From the NCBI RefSeq assembly GCF_013410375.1, contig NZ_JACCFL010000001.1, positions 3,224,001 through 3,288,000 of the forward strand: 64,000 nt of DNA. Direction: 5' to 3'. A program made the translations under genes and the position numbers. Within the stretch, counting starts at the first letter, position 1, and every line of letters begins with the position of its first letter. The notes under the pieces were generated by a model. That model was not told the origin of the DNA. It worked only from the letters and a program-made list of their open reading frames with translations, and did not search any database. This document shows positions 33,386 to 41,183 of this stretch, piece by piece. The stretch comes from Leifsonia shinshuensis (GTDB taxonomy: Bacteria; Actinomycetota; Actinomycetes; Actinomycetales; Microbacteriaceae).

Positions 33386-34517
33386 GAGAAGCGAATATTC
33401 ACCTGGAGCTGGCGGCTACGGCCGGACTCGCGGACATCTCGTTTGAGCGACGCGAGAACGTGGTTCATTGCGGCAATGAGGAAGCCCCCTGTGCCACGCG
33501 CGGGGTCGAGGATAAGGTCCCTATCGCTCGGGTCCAGCATGTTGACCATCATGTTGCAGACGTTGCGCGGCGTGAAGAACTCACCGCGATCCCCGCGGAG
33601 GTTCGAGCCGACGACTTCCTCATACGCCTTGCCCTTGACGTCGACATCCGAATCGAGGAGCGAGAACATCTGCAACTGGGTGACGATGTACGCGAGTACC
33701 TTCGGTTCGAGCTCGATCTGCTCGGTCGGTTTGAAGATCTGCGGGTACTGCCTCACGACGGTCTCGAAGAGCTTCCCTATACGGCTCGCGCAGCGCATCA
33801 GGCCCGTCATGTTCTGACGCTCTTTAGGCGTGGCATAGAACTGTGGCGAGGCCGAGTCGCGTTCGTCCTGAATCTTGCAGAAGATGAGCTTTAGCAACTC
33901 CCAGAACGCTTCGGGCTTCTGCATGCCCTGGTTGCCTGCGATGTGTAGCTGTGCGCGCGGCGAAATGCGAACAGCAACGAGTCCGACGCCGCGGGCCGGA
34001 GTTGGTCGAATCGGGGCGTGCCTGCATCGGCGGTATCTCCGCTGTGCGGGATATCAGGGATCTCTACCTCGATCCGCTTTCCAGAGGCGTCCACCTCGAA
34101 TGCATAGCTGGACATGTCCTCGCCATTGGTCCACATGCCGACCTCAACGTTCGGACAAGCAGCCATGTAGCTGAGCATCTGCTCGACGCCGTCTTTCTTC
34201 ATCGACGGCCGCACTTTGTCGTTCTTGCACTCGATAATGAGCCAGGCGCTCGACTGGGTCTGCTCGGTGGCCTTCAGCCCTGGGGGGAATACGACGATGT
34301 CGACGCGAACGCGACGGCTGCCGAACTTGATCGGGAACTCGACACGGATGTCTGCTTTGTCATAGCCATACTCGCGTACGAGGGATTTTAGGATCTCCTG
34401 ACGGACATACTCCTCTGGAGTGTCCTGCCGGAGCGTTACACCATCGATGTAGTCGAGGACCTTGCCCGGAGGGACAATGGCGAAGCCGCCGTGTGGGGCA
34501 ATGGTCTGGATACTCAC
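33386..34517 (-). pseudogene. 5' part of a fused restriction nuclease-methylase gene (frameshifted)
   Basis: Reading from GTG 34517, the N-terminus has a PD-(D/E)XK nuclease domain of the HsdR_N type: VRVDIVVF and LIIECKND with the catalytic D...ExK. The frame then breaks near 33943 at TACACATC, where an extra CA shifts it. In the next frame the sequence resumes as MQKPEAFWELLKLIF, VKGKAYEEVVGSNLRGDRGEFFTPR and SAM motif I in LILDPARGTGGFL, before ending at the IS21 junction. Without IS21 and shift, the protein would be about 665 residues, with nuclease and N6-methylase in one chain. Confidence 0.8.
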
Positions 34518-34699
34518 GAAGTTTCTCTCGTTCTCATCACTGCGGATGTGCGGCTTCTGGTCCGGGGTGGGCACTCCATCTTGCCCCACGCGAGCACCGC
34601 ATCTGGACATACTCCTGGTGCCGTGCGTGTCGCCAATTCTGCTGCGGTTCGAACAGGCCTCGTTGGCGAAAGGGTGCTCTGTCGGCACGATGCACGCCT

Positions 34700-35465
34700 T
34701 TAGGCAGCCCAGTAGTTCAACTATTTCACGAACGCGCTGCGCGAGTTTCCGAATGCGTGTTGCTTGGCGAAGCTAGGTACACGACTGTGACGGTAAGCGG
34801 CGTAGTCACGAATCTGATCCGGGTTGTGCGCCGGTAGCAGAACGCTTAGCGGTGACCGGAAGCCACCGGTTGCCGACCACGCATTGTCGAGCGGTCCCAC
34901 CCGTCAACCGGTTCTGGGGGATTCGGCGGTCTACCCGAGATTACTGAAAGACCACGTCCCCGACGGGTTTCTTTCGATGCAGTCTGGCAGTTTAACCCCG
35001 ATCCGCTGAGGGCGAGAACGAAAGGGAATAGACCCGAATGAAAAAGAAACCAAGGACTACGGAAGACAACACGAGAGGAACAAGGGGAGACAGGTAAGGC
35101 CAGATATAGAGACCCAAGGCGAGGAAGGAGGATTAAAAGGAAAAGCAAATGCACGTAGGCACTTAAGTGGAACGACCCTCGCTGGCCCGGTGTGAACGTC
35201 TCGAGCATGAAGTTTCGTGCCCCGACCTGGAGCGGTTATCGGTCCCGGAGCTCGTTGCGATGCGCGGTTCGATGATGCGGCCTAAAGGATGCGCGGGTGT
35301 GACCGGTAAGCATGTTCCGCAAATTGCGTTGAGGCACCACAACCGGCCGCATTTGCGGGCGGGCCTTGCGGGAATCGGCGGCTCGAGGCGTCACGCATGC
35401 CCCGCGAGCGGGCACTGAGCCCCCGGATGTCCTGTTGATCGACCGTCTCGCGTAGTCGAGGCGTC
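34700..35465. other. Gene-free stretch with a purine-rich block
   Basis: No convincing gene. Only short frames with poor codon structure occur. Between about 35020 and 35160 the plus strand is strikingly rich in A and G with few C or T, unlike anything else in the window. The minus strand of this block reads as a hydrophobic Leu/Phe/Ser-rich frame that looks like a by-product of composition. Confidence 0.5.
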
Positions 35466-35825
35466 TCAGCGAAGGTTTGGCGTGTCTGCGACCTCATCGG
35501 GCAAGGGCAGTCTCGGTATCTGGTCCCCATACCAATAGACCTCAAGCGAAGTGATCAAGCCAGATTTGACCCACAGCATCAAGCCACCTTGTTCGTCTGA
35601 CGCCAAGGTGAAGTACTTATCTGAGGGCTCGTAGATTCCATCTCCGGTTGGAAGTGGAGGAACACCCTGCGCTGGCTCGATCTCGAAGCTTTGATCACCC
35701 AAACCCCAGTAATCAAGGAACTTGGCTGCGTCAACCTGTACTCGCGCGAGCGTCGCTATCGGACCCTCGCCAGCAGTTAGAAAGCGAAGAAGTATTTGTT
35801 CCTCGGCGGTGAAGTCACGGGACAC
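35466..35825 (-). CDS. Hypothetical island protein
   Basis: A 119-residue acidic soluble protein starting at GTG 35825 (MSRDFTAEEQILLRFL), with KYFTLASDEQGGLMLWVKSG and EVYWYGDQIPRLPLPDEVAD. The upstream extension to 35894 has poor codon structure and was left out. The beta-rich pattern with many acidic and aromatic residues is reminiscent of immunity-type proteins, but there is no toxin gene beside it and I cannot assign it. Confidence 0.5.
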   Translation of the reverse strand: MSRDFTAEEQILLRFLTAGEGPIATLARVQVDAAKFLDYWGLGDQSFEIEPAQGVPPLPTGDGIYEPSDKYFTLASDEQGGLMLWVKSGLITSLEVYWYGDQIPRLPLPDEVADTPNLR

Positions 35826-35977
35826 GGCGACATCATAGGCAGCTGCTCCACTCCGAATCGCGGCCGACGCTCGGAAGGATCCCCAAACGTGCATCGCGCG
35901 ATGACGGGTGTCAGAGTGCGGCTAGCGGCGCTATCAGCACAGAAATCGGCCGCGAACAGTAGCCTGCGCTGGGTCGG

Positions 35978-36580
35978 CTAATTCGCTGAACGCTCGCTAT
36001 GAAGTCGACTCGTTAGCCAGTCCAGGCGGCTGGGCATCGGCTCAGACCGCATTCGCTCATACCCGCGGACCCACATGTGATAACGCTTGGGTGCGGGAAG
36101 CCAGCTGCCCTTCTGTTTGCTACGGATGACCCAGGCGCTGACATGGTCGATATAAGCAATCGCGGTGTCGCGGCCGTCCTCAGTGAGGGCGCCAAGCGGA
36201 GAAGAGCCCCACCTCGGGTCGCGGTGAGCGCGCGCCGCAATGCCAACGTGCTCCGCAAGTGCATCGACAACACTGCGTCCCACGTGGGTCGCATCCGAAG
36301 AGAGGTGACCTTCACTCCTGAGCGCAGCATCACCCCAAACAGTCATAGCCGTTGAGACGTCTGCGCTTTCGATCGAGTTCACCGGCAACGAGCGTCGCGC
36401 CAGCTCTCGAACCGCGCCCAGGGCCGTGAGTAGCTCGTCGGCTGCACTGCGAACGGCTGCTCGCCTCTCGACCTTCCACGTGTTGCGGGCTGCAAGGCCG
36501 GCGGTCGCCACCGCCCCGATGAGAGCACCAAACACTGTCCCGCCAAGGCCGACGAGCGCAATCACAAGTCCGCTTTCCAT
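35978..36580 (-). CDS. Hypothetical protein with one N-terminal membrane helix
   Basis: A 200-residue protein with a membrane anchor at residues 4-28 (LVIALVGLGGTVFGALIGAV) followed by a mainly helical cytosolic part (NTWKVERRAAVRSAADELLTAL). The ATG at 36580 directly precedes the anchor; frame upstream is arginine-rich and not protein-like. No domain recognised. The ~310 bp between this gene and 36892 show nothing else. Confidence 0.55.
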   Translation of the reverse strand: MESGLVIALVGLGGTVFGALIGAVATAGLAARNTWKVERRAAVRSAADELLTALGAVRELARRSLPVNSIESADVSTAMTVWGDAALRSEGHLSSDATHVGRSVVDALAEHVGIAARAHRDPRWGSSPLGALTEDGRDTAIAYIDHVSAWVIRSKQKGSWLPAPKRYHMWVRGYERMRSEPMPSRLDWLTSRLHSERSAN

Positions 36581-36891
36581 GATCGTCACCCTAGCTGGAG
36601 GGTCCGACCCTGACGAGCAGCGCCCCCAATCCGCAACGTTCCGACACGCCTGAGTGAGACCACAAGCGCGCAGGCGAGGACGCCGCTTGCGGCGCTGCCT
36701 TCTCGAGGTTTGAGGGCCTTTCCGCCGCCCGATCGTAGCTCGCTCCCGGTGCTCCGTGCCGGGCTTTCGCGGCGTATCCTCCTCCGCGCGCTCCCCCGGT
36801 ACTCCACGGTCCCGGCACTGCGCGCCTCCCACTCGCTCTCGATCACCCGCCGGAAAGGCACTCAAAACGATCGACCTTGGGAGTGAGTGAG

Positions 36892-37164
36892 ATGCGGGTA
36901 TTCATCATCGACGCCAGCAAAATGGCCCCAGAACTGCAAGGCGGACTCGTGGGTATAGAAGGGTCCTCCAACCCGACTCCCGCGGAGAAGATGGACTGCG
37001 TGGAGACCGTCAGCGAGTACGTGACGGATGTGTGGGCAATCGCAGCCGACCCGGCCACCCCAATCGGGTGGCTGGGGGCGCTCACTGCGGAGACAGCATG
37101 CGTGCCCTTCGTGAATCTGGCCCGGCTCGCTGCCCCTCCGGGTTCCCAACCGGAATCGGCTTAG
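36892..37164 (+). CDS. Doubtful small hypothetical protein
   Basis: About 90 residues from ATG 36892 (MRVFIIDASKMAPELQGG), with moderate G/C third positions. No Shine-Dalgarno site, no recognised motif, and a competing frame on the other strand (36843-37085). It precedes the integrase remnant. Confidence 0.25.
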   Translation: MRVFIIDASKMAPELQGGLVGIEGSSNPTPAEKMDCVETVSEYVTDVWAIAADPATPIGWLGALTAETACVPFVNLARLAAPPGSQPESA

Positions 37165-37190
37165 CCCTCGGCTTCATCCGGTAGAGGTCT

Positions 37191-37427
37191 GTGCTTGCGG
37201 CCGTATCCAACCATATGACCCCGCACGACCTCAAACACACCGCCGCCACCCTTGCCGTGAGCGCCGGCGCCAACGTCAAGGCGCTTCAACGCATGCTTGG
37301 GCACAAGTCGGCCGCGATGACGCTCGACACGTATGCGGATCTCTTTGAGGACGATCTAGCGGCCGTCGCCGACCGGCTCAATGAGCGCGTGCTATCTGAA
37401 AGTGGGGGAAGCCTTTGGGGCGGCTGA
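37191..37427 (+). pseudogene. C-terminal remnant of a tyrosine-type integrase
   Basis: The 78-residue frame reads MTPHDLKHTAATLAVSAGAN, VKALQRMLGHKSAAMTLDTYADLFEDDL: the HxxR-equivalent (HDLKH), the LGH motif and the catalytic Tyr in TLDTYADLF of phage integrases. Note that the HxLRH Arg is replaced by Lys. Everything N-terminal, including the first catalytic Arg, is missing. It is the probable former integrase of the surrounding island. Confidence 0.8.
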
Positions 37428-37608
37428 CCCGCTCCAAGACCACCCGCAGGGAGTACGAGCACTTGGACGAGTCGATCAAAGCCCGTGACCGAAATGCGGA
37501 ATCCTCGAAGTCCCAATCGTCGCTGAAGCAGATTTCTTGGCGTTGTCTGTGCATCCGGATAGCATCGATGAGCCGACAACATAACGTACGACTGCGGAAG
37601 GAGGGGAC

Positions 37609-37968
37609 TTGCCTGACGACGAGGTTGATCTCAGTCAGTGGGATTACGCCCTCTCCGCCCGCGACGACGCATACGTTCTGAAGGAACTACGCAAACTCAA
37701 GGCAAGTTCTTACGCAGTCGGGAAGCTTGAGCGCGCGATGGAGCGTGTCCAGAAGGGTACGGCCAAGCCGGGCGAGTGTGGCCCCGTTCGAGGCGATGTA
37801 TGGGAACTGCGGGTAAATTACGACAACCGCTGGTATCGGCTGTTGTACGCGCGGACCGGCGATCGGTTTGTGGCGCTATATATCGGCGCTAAGAAGACAA
37901 ACAAGCTGGACCCCAGCTGGACGGACACCGCAGAAGGGCGCTTGAAGGAACACCGCTCACGGCAGTAG
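37609..37968 (+). CDS. higB: HigB-type toxin of a TAC system
   Basis: A 119-residue RelE/HigB-superfamily toxin. The core GPVRGDVWELRVNYDNRWYRLLYA and FVALYIGAKKTNKLD match HigB proteins that cleave mRNA on the ribosome, followed by a helical Lys/Arg tail. The start is TTG at 37609, backed by a strong AAGGAGG six bases upstream. It is the first gene of a three-gene operon: the HigA-type antitoxin begins 58 bp later and a SecB-like chaperone follows. Toxin-first order is typical of higBA loci. The frame is intact. Confidence 0.8.
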   Translation: MPDDEVDLSQWDYALSARDDAYVLKELRKLKASSYAVGKLERAMERVQKGTAKPGECGPVRGDVWELRVNYDNRWYRLLYARTGDRFVALYIGAKKTNKLDPSWTDTAEGRLKEHRSRQ

Positions 37969-37986
37969 CGTTAGCATTATCCAGTA

Positions 37987-38009
37987 TCGGTCAAAATAGA
38001 TTTGACCGA
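37987..38009. promoter_or_regulatory. Perfect inverted repeat between higB and higA
   Basis: TCGGTCAAA at 37987-37995 and TTTGACCGA at 38001-38009, separated by ATAGA. It lies 17 bp before the higA start. It could be a HigA operator controlling a second promoter for antitoxin and chaperone, or an RNA hairpin in the operon mRNA. Confidence 0.6.
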
Positions 38010-38026
38010 ATAGCAGGGAGCCATCC

Positions 38027-38473
38027 ATGGGAATCAATCTGCTGCGCGATTTGGGATACGCAGACGACTCGGTCGTCGCCAAGAAAGCCCGTGAGTCCGC
38101 GCGCATCTACGAAGACGTCATCAACGGCCTCGTCGCGTGCCGGGAAGAGGCCGGCCTCAAGCAAAAAGAAGTTGCAAAGCGTATGGGGACGCAACAGTCG
38201 GCCGTTTCGGAACTAGAGAACCTGGCTTCAGACGCGCGATTCTCAACGATCCTGCGCTACGCGCACGCCGTTGGTGCCGAAATTGACATCGAAATCACCC
38301 CCGCGGGCAAGGCCTACCACAGCGAAAAGCCGGACTGGGTGTCACTGAGGGTGAATCATTCAGGCGGCCTCCGGGTCGTCGAGCCGCCCCAGACAAGCAC
38401 CTGGAAGACGTTCCGAAGCGAACCGGTCAACGTCGCTAACTTTCGGCCAGTCGCGGCAGGAACGGCGGCGTGA
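38027..38473 (+). CDS. higA: HigA-type antitoxin with long C-terminal extension
   Basis: A 148-residue antitoxin. An XRE-type HTH at about residues 38-92 (REEAGLKQKEVAKRMGTQQSAVSELEN) is followed by a strand IDIEITPAG and an extension of about 50 residues containing KPDWVSLRVN and TSTWKTFRSEPVNVANFRP. Ordinary HigA proteins end soon after the HTH; in the Mycobacterium tuberculosis TAC antitoxin the equivalent tail is the chaperone-addiction region that makes the antitoxin unstable without its SecB-like chaperone. The tail here probably does the same. Its stop overlaps the chaperone start (GTGA). Confidence 0.8.
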   Translation: MGINLLRDLGYADDSVVAKKARESARIYEDVINGLVACREEAGLKQKEVAKRMGTQQSAVSELENLASDARFSTILRYAHAVGAEIDIEITPAGKAYHSEKPDWVSLRVNHSGGLRVVEPPQTSTWKTFRSEPVNVANFRPVAAGTAA

Positions 38474-38916
38474 GTTTGGTCATTACAGAGATTTCTGAAC
38501 TCCTCCAGCATGGCGACATCGCAGACGTTCGTTTCCTTTCATTCTCGGGAGAAGTCCTGTCTGAACCCCATGAGGACATGGAGGACGATGACGTTCGGCA
38601 GACTACACAGGTCCTCGCTGGCCGAAACAGCGACGCCATTGAAGTGCGAATGACAATCACTATCGACGTGCGAGAGGCGAGGTACGAGGCGACCGCGGGT
38701 ACCCAGTTCCGGCACGACGACGATTTGGACATCGCTGAGGACGTCGTTATTGAATTCGCCGAGCGAATTGGGGTCATGACTGTATACCCCTTCTTGCGCG
38801 AGATCATCTCGGACATGAGTGGCCGACTTCGCCAGCCAAACCTCACAATTCCCCTGCTTCGTGCTGGCCAGCTCAATCTGGCGGCCGAGACATCGCCAGA
38901 CGACTCGAACGAGTAG
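38470..38916 (+). CDS. SecB-like chaperone of the TAC system
   Basis: A 148-residue acidic protein. Its C-terminal part, TVYPFLREIISDMSGRLRQP NLTIPLL, matches the SecB fold landmark (a Phe/Tyr-Pro-x-x-Arg-Glu helix followed by a Pro-rich hydrophobic segment) and is close to the known TAC chaperone of M. tuberculosis (Rv1957), which reads LYPYIREYVYDLTGRLALPP at this place. The middle is beta-strand rich, as in SecB. Actinobacteria lack a general SecB, so a SecB-like gene next to higBA indicates a dedicated antitoxin chaperone. GTG start overlaps higA by four bases. Confidence 0.8.
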   Translation: MSLVITEISELLQHGDIADVRFLSFSGEVLSEPHEDMEDDDVRQTTQVLAGRNSDAIEVRMTITIDVREARYEATAGTQFRHDDDLDIAEDVVIEFAERIGVMTVYPFLREIISDMSGRLRQPNLTIPLLRAGQLNLAAETSPDDSNE

Positions 38917-39026
38917 AGGCGAGAACCGTCGCGGGGAACGCCGCCCGACTGGCTAAGCGCCGCGCCCCAAGCCGGCGCCTTCACAGCACACCAGCGAGCC
39001 ACGCGATGCATTAATGTCACCGTCGC

Positions 39027-39545
39027 TCAGAGAAGCGCAAGCGTTTGCTTGGTTCGCTTCTCCTCGCGAGTACCTAGTTTCACCGCCATGAAGACTTCCG
39101 CGACCCGCTTGCCCATGTCGCGGTGCACTCGAGCGAGCGCTCGAGCATCAGCCGCATCCACGTACCAGGTCTCGGATTCTCCGGGCTCAAGCCGAAATGG
39201 CAGCGGGCGACCGATCACCTCTCCGTGGGGGACGAAACTAAATTGACCGCCCTTCACCCTCAAGCTGTACTCGCTCACGGTCAGCGGGAGACGCCCCACG
39301 TTGATCACGTCGACTCCGACAACCTCCGGACCCACGAACACCTGATGTCGCATTGAAGAGATGTCGTTAGCCTTCCCGTTCCCCACCGGGCCGGCTGCGA
39401 TACCTCCATCGCCCAGCACCCCGTGACGCAGTTGGATACTCACCCGGCGCCCTCCGAGGAGCCAAAGAGCGATCTGCCAACCCAGAGACAGGGCCGCAAC
39501 GCAAAGGCTGAAGACAGAAACAAGCAACGCGATTTCGGACACCAC
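39027..39545 (-). CDS. Membrane-anchored hypothetical protein
   Basis: A 172-residue protein with one N-terminal membrane helix (residues 4-30, ALLVSVFSLCVAALSLGWQI) and a beta-rich domain that resembles an immunoglobulin-like sandwich (VDVINVGRLPLTVSEYSLRV, FRLEPGESETWYVDA). The C-terminus is basic. Such anchored beta-domain proteins are frequent in actinobacterial islands with unknown role. Confidence 0.6.
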   Translation of the reverse strand: MVSEIALLVSVFSLCVAALSLGWQIALWLLGGRRVSIQLRHGVLGDGGIAAGPVGNGKANDISSMRHQVFVGPEVVGVDVINVGRLPLTVSEYSLRVKGGQFSFVPHGEVIGRPLPFRLEPGESETWYVDAADARALARVHRDMGKRVAEVFMAVKLGTREEKRTKQTLALL

Positions 39546-39795
39546 TTGAAGCTAGCGTCGGCTGCCGACTTCGAAACCGCGACACGGTGCTTAGCTTGAT
39601 TGCATAGCCATGCAGGTGCCTTAATCCGCTCCACGGCGCAGCAACCATCGCGAACCATGCCATCCAGGGAGTGCTGCCTTGCTAATACGCGCCCGCGGTC
39701 GAACCCTGGGACCCTTCGATTGCCTCGATCCACTCGAGCAGGACGGGACCGAAATCACACTCACACGCTCCCGCGGATCGTTCTTGTGGCGTCAG

Positions 39796-39815
39796 TGTGG
39801 GCAAATTGTGGGCAA
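39796..39815 (+). repeat. Right arm-type site, 20-bp direct repeat copy 2
   Basis: Identical to 28047-28066 in sequence and orientation, located 76 bp inside the right core. Confidence 0.65.
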
Positions 39816-39891
39816 TACGGTGAGCAGCAATGTGATCCGATGGAAGAATTGAGCCACTGACCAGCATTTTCACCCCACCCGAAAAGTGCCC

Positions 39892-39905
39892 CTGGAGGGA
39901 CTCGA
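39892..39905 (+). repeat. Right att core, 14-bp direct repeat copy 2
   Basis: CTGGAGGGACTCGA, identical to 27925-27938. Flanking bases differ, so the shared core is 14 bp. Confidence 0.65.
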
Positions 39906-40045
39906 AAGCTCGAGTATTTCTGTCGACCAAGCGCGCGAACGGCTGATCCCACGTCCGCGCACGCGAATGGCCAGTCCCGCGCTCGCAACCGTCCCATCGA
40001 GGCCCATCCCGATCCAGGGCCCTCAAGTAGCCGAGCCCGCTCCGG

Positions 40046-40282
40046 TCAGGCCGTTTCATCCCCCGCAGAAAAACCATCCCTGACCGCCCGCCGCCCGACC
40101 ACGAACCACAGAATCGCCCCCACCACCGGAATCAGCGTCACGATCACCACCCACGCGACCACCGCCCCTGCCGCGGCCTTCGACTTCGCGATCTGCACGA
40201 GCGCGATCAGCCACAGCACGAACGGCACGATCCAGAGCGAGAGCACGATCATCACGTGCCAGCCGGTGAGTCCATAGAGCAT
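40046..40282 (-). CDS. Small membrane protein with PLDc_N-type helices
   Basis: A 78-residue protein with two membrane helices of the cardiolipin-synthase N-terminal type (VLSLWIVPFVLWLIALVQIA and VIVTLIPVVGAILWFVVGRR) and a short charged tail. No catalytic domain. It is the first chromosomal gene right of the island. Either ATG at 40282 or 40252 could be the start. Confidence 0.65.
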   Translation of the reverse strand: MLYGLTGWHVMIVLSLWIVPFVLWLIALVQIAKSKAAAGAVVAWVVIVTLIPVVGAILWFVVGRRAVRDGFSAGDETA

Positions 40283-40362
40283 GTCCAGAACGATACCGAA
40301 CGGTCGGGAACGGCATGTCCGGACAGGTCGTGTCGCCCGCGAGACCGTGGCAGGCTGGAGTC

Positions 40363-40935
40363 GTGGCCCTCACTCCCCCGCCGCCTGCCGCCATCGTCAT
40401 CGCCGGCGGGCGCTCGACGCGCTTCGGCAGTGACAAGCTGCTCGCGGAGGTCGGCGGGCGCACGCTGCTGCAGCGGACGATGGAGGCCGTCAGCGGCTGC
40501 GCGACGGTCGTCCTGGTGTCCGCGACGAACGAGACGGTGCCGCGCGGGGTCGTGACCGTGTCCGAGTACCCGCGGTGGGGTGGGCCGTGCGCGGGGATCG
40601 CGGCGGGCGTCGCGGCGCTGCCCGCCGAGGCCTCCGAGACGCTGATCGTCTCAGCCGATCTTGCGCGGCCGCGCAACACGATCGCAGCGCTGCACGCCAT
40701 CGACGCGGGCGTCCTGGCAGACGGCGACGGGAACGTGCAGTGGTTGCTCGCGCGCGTCCCGGTCGCCGCTCTCCGCGCCCAGCTCGCGGAGCTCGACGCG
40801 ACCGGCGCCACGGCCGGGCGACCTGCCCGCGCGCTGATCGGCCACCTCGGCCTCCCGATCGTCCCCGCCCACCGCGACGCGGTCGCGGACATCGACGAAC
40901 AGCACGACCTCGAACGACTGAAGGAGCGACTCTGA
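40363..40935 (+). CDS. MobA-like nucleotidyltransferase
   Basis: A 190-residue NTP-transferase of the molybdenum cofactor guanylyltransferase type. The signature is IVIAGGRSTRFGSDKLLAEVGG (nucleotide loop and Lys). ADLARPRN replaces the usual DMP metal motif region. The C-terminal part ends in DIDEQHDLERL. It would attach a nucleotide to molybdopterin. The GTG at 40363 has GGAG upstream; frame further upstream is not protein-like. The stop overlaps the next ATG by one base. No other Moco genes are in the window. Confidence 0.8.
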   Translation: MALTPPPPAAIVIAGGRSTRFGSDKLLAEVGGRTLLQRTMEAVSGCATVVLVSATNETVPRGVVTVSEYPRWGGPCAGIAAGVAALPAEASETLIVSADLARPRNTIAALHAIDAGVLADGDGNVQWLLARVPVAALRAQLAELDATGATAGRPARALIGHLGLPIVPAHRDAVADIDEQHDLERLKERL

Positions 40936-41180
40936 TGGAACCGCAGGAACTCGACGCGTGGGCCGGCGCCGCCGCCAGACGGCTCGGGGTGAGCCTGGAG
41001 CCGGGCGACGTGTCCGCGCTGCTCGACCTGGCGCGGGACGCCGCGCACGGCGTGACGCGGCCGGCGGCGCCGCTCACGGCCTACATCGCCGGGATGGCCG
41101 TGGCGTCCGGGCGGCCGCTGGAGGATGTGGCGCGGGAGTTGCGGGTCGCGATCGCGGAGGTCGAGCAGGGCGGGGACTGA
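40935..41180 (+). CDS. DUF6457 family protein
   Basis: An 81-residue helical protein (ELDAWAGAAARRLGVSLEPG, RPAAPLTAYIAGMAVASGR) of the DUF6457 family, which in actinobacteria typically follows or is fused to MobA-like proteins. It starts one base into the preceding stop codon, so the two are coupled. A role in molybdenum cofactor maturation is inferred from this constant company. Confidence 0.75.
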   Translation: MEPQELDAWAGAAARRLGVSLEPGDVSALLDLARDAAHGVTRPAAPLTAYIAGMAVASGRPLEDVARELRVAIAEVEQGGD

Positions 41181-41183
41181 GCC

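Larger units (their letters stand above)
27925..39905. mobile_element. Decayed integrative genomic island
   Basis: Bounded by a 14-bp direct repeat (CTGGAGGGACTCGA at 27925-27938 and 39892-39905) with a perfect 20-bp direct repeat just inside each end (28047-28066 and 39796-39815). This is the layout of attL and attR: core outside, integrase arm-type sites inside. The interior has lower G/C at third positions, an RM locus, a TAC operon, an IS21 element and an N-terminally truncated tyrosine integrase. No complete integrase remains, so it is probably immobile. Confidence 0.7.
39546..40045. other. Gene-free right end of the island
   Basis: 500 bp with no convincing gene. It holds the right arm-type site, the right att core and then chromosomal sequence leading to the gene ending at 40046. 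Confidence 0.5.

Noticed and set aside
34846..35208. Minus-strand hydrophobic frame in the purine-rich block
   Set aside because: Its hydrophobic look follows from a pyrimidine-rich strand; there is no ribosome binding site or family resemblance.
37415..37681. 88-codon frame between the integrase remnant and higB
   Set aside because: It overlaps the higB start in another frame, has poor codon structure and no recognisable motif.
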